64,000 nucleotides of DNA from Sphingobacteriaceae bacterium (GTDB lineage: Bacteria; Bacteroidota; Bacteroidia; B-17B0; Aurantibacillaceae), in NCBI GenBank assembly GCA_013823565.1, contig PNMI01000002.1, positions 1 through 64,000 on the forward strand. Reading direction: 5' to 3'. The position numbers and the translations under genes are program-made. A model generated the notes under the pieces. That model was not told where the DNA came from, ran no database searches, and saw nothing but the letters and a program-made list of their open reading frames with translations. Below are positions 60,007-64,000 of the stretch, one piece after another; within the stretch, counting starts at the first letter, position 1, and each line of letters begins with the position of its first letter.

Positions 60007-61494
60007 TTATTGAATTTTTAATACAATTGGCATAACATCAGAGTCTTTTCCTCCAAGAAAAAACAATTCGTTATTAGACACTTTAAAGCCTGTTAAGGGG
60101 AACAAATGCGTCAAATCATCTTTGCCACCAACAGCAGCATCAATAAAAACAGTTTCTCTTACATCGTTAATTGCTAAATCAATGGTTTGAATAATGGGAA
60201 TTTTAATCCAAGCAATCGTTGGAGGCACTAAAACGTATTTTTTACCATCGTGTCTGTACTGAAAATCATTATATACCACAACTAATTTATCGTTGTGAAA
60301 AGCACCGAACACAGAGCCATATAAGCCACCATCCGCAATGGATTTACTGTTTTTTGAAAATTCATATGATTTCACTAATTCTCCTTTAGCATTTAACGTA
60401 TGGATATAAGCATCACCTTGTGTAATATCTGTTGTGTAAACTAATTGATTATTTGGCCCCATAGTGCTATTATTCACTTTAGAGTAATTTTCACAAATCA
60501 TAGCAATTTTACCATCATCCTTCACTAATACTTGACGAATTTTAGAGGAGATATAATGTTTAGGAAATTCTGAAGTTTGATACATTAATTGATCTCCTTT
60601 TGAATTAACACCTAAACAAAAAACACCTTTTTGTTTTGTTCCACCAAAACTTACTTTTCCATCTTCTGTATAATAACCAACAACTACTAATTCATTTTTA
60701 GTATTTAAGCTAAATGCGTAGGATTCCATTTTTCTAGGATCATCTAATTTCACACTATTTTCTTTAATGGTTTCGCCAGTATTTGAAATTGAAAAAACCG
60801 TTAATAAATCGGGCATTTTGCTGATATCCGCTTTTTTTACAACATACACAGAACCATCGTTAGCAATAATTGGTTTATTCACTGGACCTCTTCGTGCATC
60901 ATAAGGCAATTCAAATTCTTTTGAAAACACAGTTTTTAAAGTGTTATCAAAAACGGTAATCATAATTTTTTCTTTTGTCTCTTTTACAAATGGTAGCTCA
61001 GATAAAATAACAGCAAATTTTCTGTTAGGTGATGTTGCACAAGAAAAATTTCCTGAATTCATCGCTTTTTCAGCAGGAATAGACATAATTTCTTTATGCT
61101 CATCTGTTTCATCTGCATACTCATTGATGGCATGAGCGTATACAAATGTTTTTTTCGCTTCTTTATTAAATGTAGATTTAATTAACTGCATATTATTATC
61201 CAGATTTAAAATCCCTTCATAAATAGAGATTAACATTTTTTCCTCTGGAACATATAATTTCTTACTACACAAGTAATCATTGTTTTCTTTAAATCCTTGC
61301 AGTTGTAGTTGCATCCCTTCTTTCATTGAATAAGCTTGATTTAAAAGGTATTTTTTACCATAATTTTCAAGGTATTCAATTTCTGGATCTTCAATAGAAG
61401 TTGATGATCGTCTTTCTCCCACTTGAAAGCTATAAGTTTGACTAATAAAGCTATTAGCGATTAGTAAGGAAAAATAAAAAATAATTTTTTTCAT
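60007..61494 (-). CDS. Secreted protein of unknown function, probably beta-propeller
   Basis: The 495-residue protein has a signal peptide (residues 1-19, MKKIIFYFSLLIANSFISQ) and repeated strand-rich text such as KPIIANDGSVYVVKKADISK, SLNTKNELVVVGYYTED and RQVLVKDDGKIAMICENYSK, which suggests propeller blades. No family or catalytic residues were recognised. No T9SS sorting domain is present. It lies 25 bp upstream of the ABC exporter ATPase on the same strand and may be transcribed with it. Confidence 0.7.
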   Translation of the reverse strand: MKKIIFYFSLLIANSFISQTYSFQVGERRSSTSIEDPEIEYLENYGKKYLLNQAYSMKEGMQLQLQGFKENNDYLCSKKLYVPEEKMLISIYEGILNLDNNMQLIKSTFNKEAKKTFVYAHAINEYADETDEHKEIMSIPAEKAMNSGNFSCATSPNRKFAVILSELPFVKETKEKIMITVFDNTLKTVFSKEFELPYDARRGPVNKPIIANDGSVYVVKKADISKMPDLLTVFSISNTGETIKENSVKLDDPRKMESYAFSLNTKNELVVVGYYTEDGKVSFGGTKQKGVFCLGVNSKGDQLMYQTSEFPKHYISSKIRQVLVKDDGKIAMICENYSKVNNSTMGPNNQLVYTTDITQGDAYIHTLNAKGELVKSYEFSKNSKSIADGGLYGSVFGAFHNDKLVVVYNDFQYRHDGKKYVLVPPTIAWIKIPIIQTIDLAINDVRETVFIDAAVGGKDDLTHLFPLTGFKVSNNELFFLGGKDSDVMPIVLKIQ

Positions 61495-61529
61495 GATAAA
61501 ATATTAATGATTAATTAAATGTATTCAAT

Positions 61530-62714
61530 TTATTCCACATAAAACGCTAAACCTTTTAAGTATTCCCCTTCAGGAAAATTAGGAGTAATCACATGATCTG
61601 CAGGTTGAGAAAGCGTATGTAATAATTTTAAATTTCGGCGAGATTCAATTGCTGCGGCTGTTACCGTATTGTAAAATAATTTTTTATCAATAACACCAGA
61701 ACAAGAAAAGGTAAATAAAATCCCTCCTTTTTTAATATTCTGTAAAGCCATTTGATTTAAACGTTTGTAGCCTATTACTGCATTATGAGATACATCTCTA
61801 CTTTTTGCAAAAGCTGGTGGATCTAAAATAATGATGTCGTAATTTTTACCGTGGTCTTTTAAATAATCAAAGGTGTCAACTGCAAAACCTTCATGATTAG
61901 TCGCATTATTTAATATGGCATTTTTATTACATAATTCTATTGCTTTCGCACTCGAATCAACGGAATGTATAATTTCACAACCATTGTTTGCTGCATACAT
62001 TGAAAATCCTCCAGTATATGAGAACGTATTTAAAACGCGTTTGTCTTTACTGTATTTGCCTAATAATTCTCTATTCTCTCGCTGATCAATAAAAAATCCT
62101 GTTTTTTGACCATTAATAAAATCAATGTAAAACTTGACATCATTTTCTATAACAATCAACTCTTCATTACATGAACCAAATAAAAATTCATTTTTTAAAC
62201 CAGCCGAATAGTTATTAGGTAATGTTTCTGAACTTTTATCATACACACTTTTTAAAGCGTCGCCATACACTTTTTTCAAAGCTTCGGCAATATCAACTCT
62301 ACATTTATGCATACCAATGCTATGCGCTTGAAAAACCACATGTCCATTATAAAAATCCATAATTAATCCTGGACAACCATCCCCTTCTCCAAAAACCAAA
62401 CGGTAGACGTTTGTATGAGGATTATTAGCTAAGTTTAGAAATTGGCGGTATAAAAAGGCTTTTTCAATTTTTTTAACCCAAAAATCAATATTAATTTGTT
62501 GCTTACTAAAAGAAATAATGCGTCCTGTAATACTACCTTTTTGGTATTGAGCCATACCTAGAAATTGCTGTTTTGCAGAGTAAACTTCTACCACATCGCC
62601 ATCAGCAATATTAGAATCATGAGTTTTTATGGCCCCTGAAAAAATCCATGGGTGAAAACGGAGTACTGGCAATTCCTTGCCATTGTGTAAGGTTAATTTT
62701 GGATATTCAATCAT
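61530..62714 (-). CDS. RlmI-like 23S rRNA cytosine-C5 methyltransferase
   Basis: The 394-residue protein has an N-terminal PUA-like domain (residues about 1-75), a central domain with GQKTGFFIDQRENR, and a Rossmann methyltransferase domain. SAM-binding motifs are NTFSYTGGFSMYAANNGC and FDYLKDHGKNYDIIILDPPAFAKS, and FTFSCSGVID lies at the end. The family methylates C1962 of 23S rRNA. It is cytoplasmic and complete. It is the first gene of the minus-strand run and diverges from gldC. Confidence 0.88.
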   Translation of the reverse strand: MIEYPKLTLHNGKELPVLRFHPWIFSGAIKTHDSNIADGDVVEVYSAKQQFLGMAQYQKGSITGRIISFSKQQINIDFWVKKIEKAFLYRQFLNLANNPHTNVYRLVFGEGDGCPGLIMDFYNGHVVFQAHSIGMHKCRVDIAEALKKVYGDALKSVYDKSSETLPNNYSAGLKNEFLFGSCNEELIVIENDVKFYIDFINGQKTGFFIDQRENRELLGKYSKDKRVLNTFSYTGGFSMYAANNGCEIIHSVDSSAKAIELCNKNAILNNATNHEGFAVDTFDYLKDHGKNYDIIILDPPAFAKSRDVSHNAVIGYKRLNQMALQNIKKGGILFTFSCSGVIDKKLFYNTVTAAAIESRRNLKLLHTLSQPADHVITPNFPEGEYLKGLAFYVE

Positions 62715-62771
62715 GGCACAAATGTATCTTATTATAGGCTATTTTTAGGCTTTAAAAGCAAATATTTTAAC

Positions 62772-62779
62772 TAAATTTG
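62772..62779 (+). promoter_or_regulatory. Possible -7 element of the gldC promoter
   Basis: TAAATTTG matches the TAnnTTTG consensus. It lies 115 bp before the chosen gldC ATG and leaves a leader of about 100 bases. The upstream -33 site is weak (TTT at 62751-62753, 18 bp away). The leader carries a short frame MTTSQPFIFL (62801-62833) and a 9-bp inverted repeat (62817-62825 and 62851-62859). Confidence 0.4.
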
Positions 62780-62886
62780 AGTTTTTAATACTATTATAAT
62801 ATGACAACATCTCAACCATTCATCTTTCTATAGATAAATTTTATCTTATTAGATGAATGCAACAGATGACAAAAACAAAAACAACT

Positions 62887-63216
62887 ATGACAACATCTGA
62901 AATAAAGCTAAAGATTACCGTTGATGAAAATCAATTGCCACATAAAATTGAATGGGAAGCTCCTGATGCTAACGAAGGCAGTATTTGCAAAAGCATGATG
63001 CTTGCTCTGTGGGATGAAAAAGAAAATAATACGATGCGTATTGATTTATGGACTAAAGACATGAGTGTGGATGAAATGAAAAAGTTTTTTCACCAAAACA
63101 TTACTACTTTAACCGATACTTATTTAAGAGCCACAAACGACGAAACAACTGTTAAAGAATTACGTGATTTTATGAGTGGACTTGGGAAACGCATGGGCGT
63201 TTTAGCTAGTAACTAA
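62887..63216 (+). CDS. gldC: Gliding motility protein GldC
   Basis: GldC is a small cytoplasmic protein of the gliding system, with no known catalytic role. The ATG at 62887 gives 109 residues starting MTTSEIKLKITVDENQLPHK, then EWEAPDANEGSICKSMMLALWDEKEN and DMSVDEMKKFFHQ. The ATGs at 62857 and 62866 are less likely: 62857 lies in a hairpin and adds a Thr-rich tail. A weak promoter is seen at 62772. GldC proteins usually have about 110 residues, which supports this start. Confidence 0.9.
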   Translation: MTTSEIKLKITVDENQLPHKIEWEAPDANEGSICKSMMLALWDEKENNTMRIDLWTKDMSVDEMKKFFHQNITTLTDTYLRATNDETTVKELRDFMSGLGKRMGVLASN

Positions 63217-63236
63217 TCTTTTAAATTATCTTTTTT

Positions 63237-64000
63237 ATGAAAAACTACTTGAGTTTATTATGTTTTGTAATATGCTTGAGTAGTTTTTCTCAATCTAAGA
63301 ACTTTGATGTTCACAAAAAATATTCTGTAGCCCAAGTTTTAAAAGACATTGACTATACAGAAAAATACCTCACTAAATTTCATCCCGACCCTTATAAATA
63401 TATTAGTAAGGATTCTTTACATGCATTTATTGCAAGCATAAAATCAAAAATTGACACGCCTTTAACCGAAATGCAACTTCGGTTTTACATCAAACGAATT
63501 GTTGCAAAGGTAGGCTGTGGACATACAGACGTAGCAGCTTCAAAAAAATACACGAAAGCCATTGCTAAATTAAATCGTCCCATATTACCACTCAATACTT
63601 TTATTGCAGACTCCAATAAATTATACGTGCTTAATAATTTATCAAAAGACACGACTATAAAACCAGGTGATGAAATTTTAAGTATTGATAACAGACCCGT
63701 CAGTAACATTTTAAAAACTCTTTTTTCTGTGTATACTTCTGATGGTTATAATGAAACTTACAAAAAACAAGGCATTCGTTATAATTGGTTTAAATATTAT
63801 TATTCGTTTTGCTACGGATTTAGATTAGACTATCAAGTTAAACTAAAACACAAAGACAATAGTATTTCAAATTATAAATTAGCAGCTATATCTTCATTAA
63901 AAGATACCTTAATTTTACCAAAAAAAGATTCTGTAGCCATTTTAAGAAAAACAAAAACTTGTACTTACAGTATTTTAAACGATGATAAATCCATTGCTCT
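63237..64000 (+). CDS. S41-family peptidase, 3' end cut by window edge
   Basis: The open frame starts at ATG 63237 with a signal peptide (MKNYLSLLCFVICLSSFSQ) and has 254 codons before the edge. TEKYLTKFHPDPYKYISKDS and GHTDVAASKKYTKA resemble the N-terminal region of Bacteroidota S41 (tail-specific) peptidases, and IKPGDEILSIDNRPVSNIL is a PDZ-like core. The catalytic Ser and Lys would be beyond the edge. A periplasmic or surface protease is likely. It is absent from the ORF track because it has no stop. Confidence 0.78.
   Translation, partial: MKNYLSLLCFVICLSSFSQSKNFDVHKKYSVAQVLKDIDYTEKYLTKFHPDPYKYISKDSLHAFIASIKSKIDTPLTEMQLRFYIKRIVAKVGCGHTDVAASKKYTKAIAKLNRPILPLNTFIADSNKLYVLNNLSKDTTIKPGDEILSIDNRPVSNILKTLFSVYTSDGYNETYKKQGIRYNWFKYYYSFCYGFRLDYQVKLKHKDNSISNYKLAAISSLKDTLILPKKDSVAILRKTKTCTYSILNDDKSIA

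Overview
This window is a gene-dense, AT-rich stretch of a Bacteroidota chromosome, most likely from a gliding-type member of the Flavobacteriales or a close relative. The evidence is a complete type IX secretion (T9SS) core block gldK-gldL-gldM-gldN with a PorP/SprF gene, a second PorP/SprF gene paired with a CHU_C (type B) cargo, gldC, several secreted proteins ending in the type A sorting domain, the long Bacteroidota form of IspG, a Bacteroidota-style long LepB, and the order parA-parB-DUF5683-dapB-lepB. No rRNA, tRNA, insertion sequence, prophage or CRISPR array was seen. The window looks chromosomal throughout.

Layout. 1-7.6 kb (minus): a truncated secreted protein with Ig-like repeats, then gldN, gldM, gldL, gldK and a PorP/SprF gene, ending at a strong terminator. 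7.9-14.3 kb (plus): cyclase-family hydrolase, ispG, TPR protein, minimal CHU_C cargo, its PorP/SprF partner and a RecD-like helicase. 14.4-19.3 kb (plus): a nucleotide-sugar operon (DegT aminotransferase, UDP-glucose dehydrogenase, UDP-glucuronate decarboxylase, acylphosphatase) and a T9SS type A cargo. 19.3-28.7 kb (minus): a tightly packed run with a heptose-nucleotide module (gmhA, hddC-like, gmhB), a glycosyltransferase, an LTA-synthase-like membrane enzyme, a mutarotase-like protein, DUF493, a LysE exporter, a GH3 protein and an M42 peptidase. 28.9-38.5 kb: rnhA, ORF6N protein, VOC protein, flavin reductase, MBL hydrolase, then parA-parB-DUF5683-dapB-lepB-DUF3820 and a DEAD-box helicase. 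38.5-47 kb: an Arr-type ADP-ribosyltransferase, an SRPBCC protein, a decayed T9SS sorting domain, a DnaQ-like exonuclease, an RmlD-like reductase, an LRR protein, ribF, a MORN+vWA protein, pheS, a TPR protein and an M23 peptidase. 47-53.9 kb: a 760-residue coiled-coil protein, zapA, RNase Y, an RCC1-propeller T9SS cargo and an alpha/beta hydrolase. 53.9-64 kb: a repeat-filled intergenic region, DedA, a fused peptide-ABC ATPase, an ABC-2 exporter, an RlmI-like methyltransferase, gldC and the start of an S41 peptidase.

How the genes work together. The gldKLMN/SprF block supplies the secretion and gliding motor. At least three intact genes (CHU_C, 18.3 kb, 51.6 kb) encode cargo for it, and one cargo relic remains at 39.5 kb. 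The nucleotide-sugar and heptose genes, with the glycosyltransferase and the LTA-like enzyme, point to synthesis of surface polysaccharide. Such glycans are plausible anchors for T9SS cargo, but that link is inference.

The most unusual structures are intergenic. There are several families of short inverted repeats. One is a GTCCC-palindrome element that appears to have split the 3' end of the DedA gene while duplicating its last codons. I see no single gene cluster that is clearly a new system. The best leads are that element, the greatly enlarged coiled-coil gene beside zapA, the minimal CHU_C/SprF pair, the degraded T9SS cargo next to arr, and the untranslated leaders and hairpin in the gldKLMN operon.
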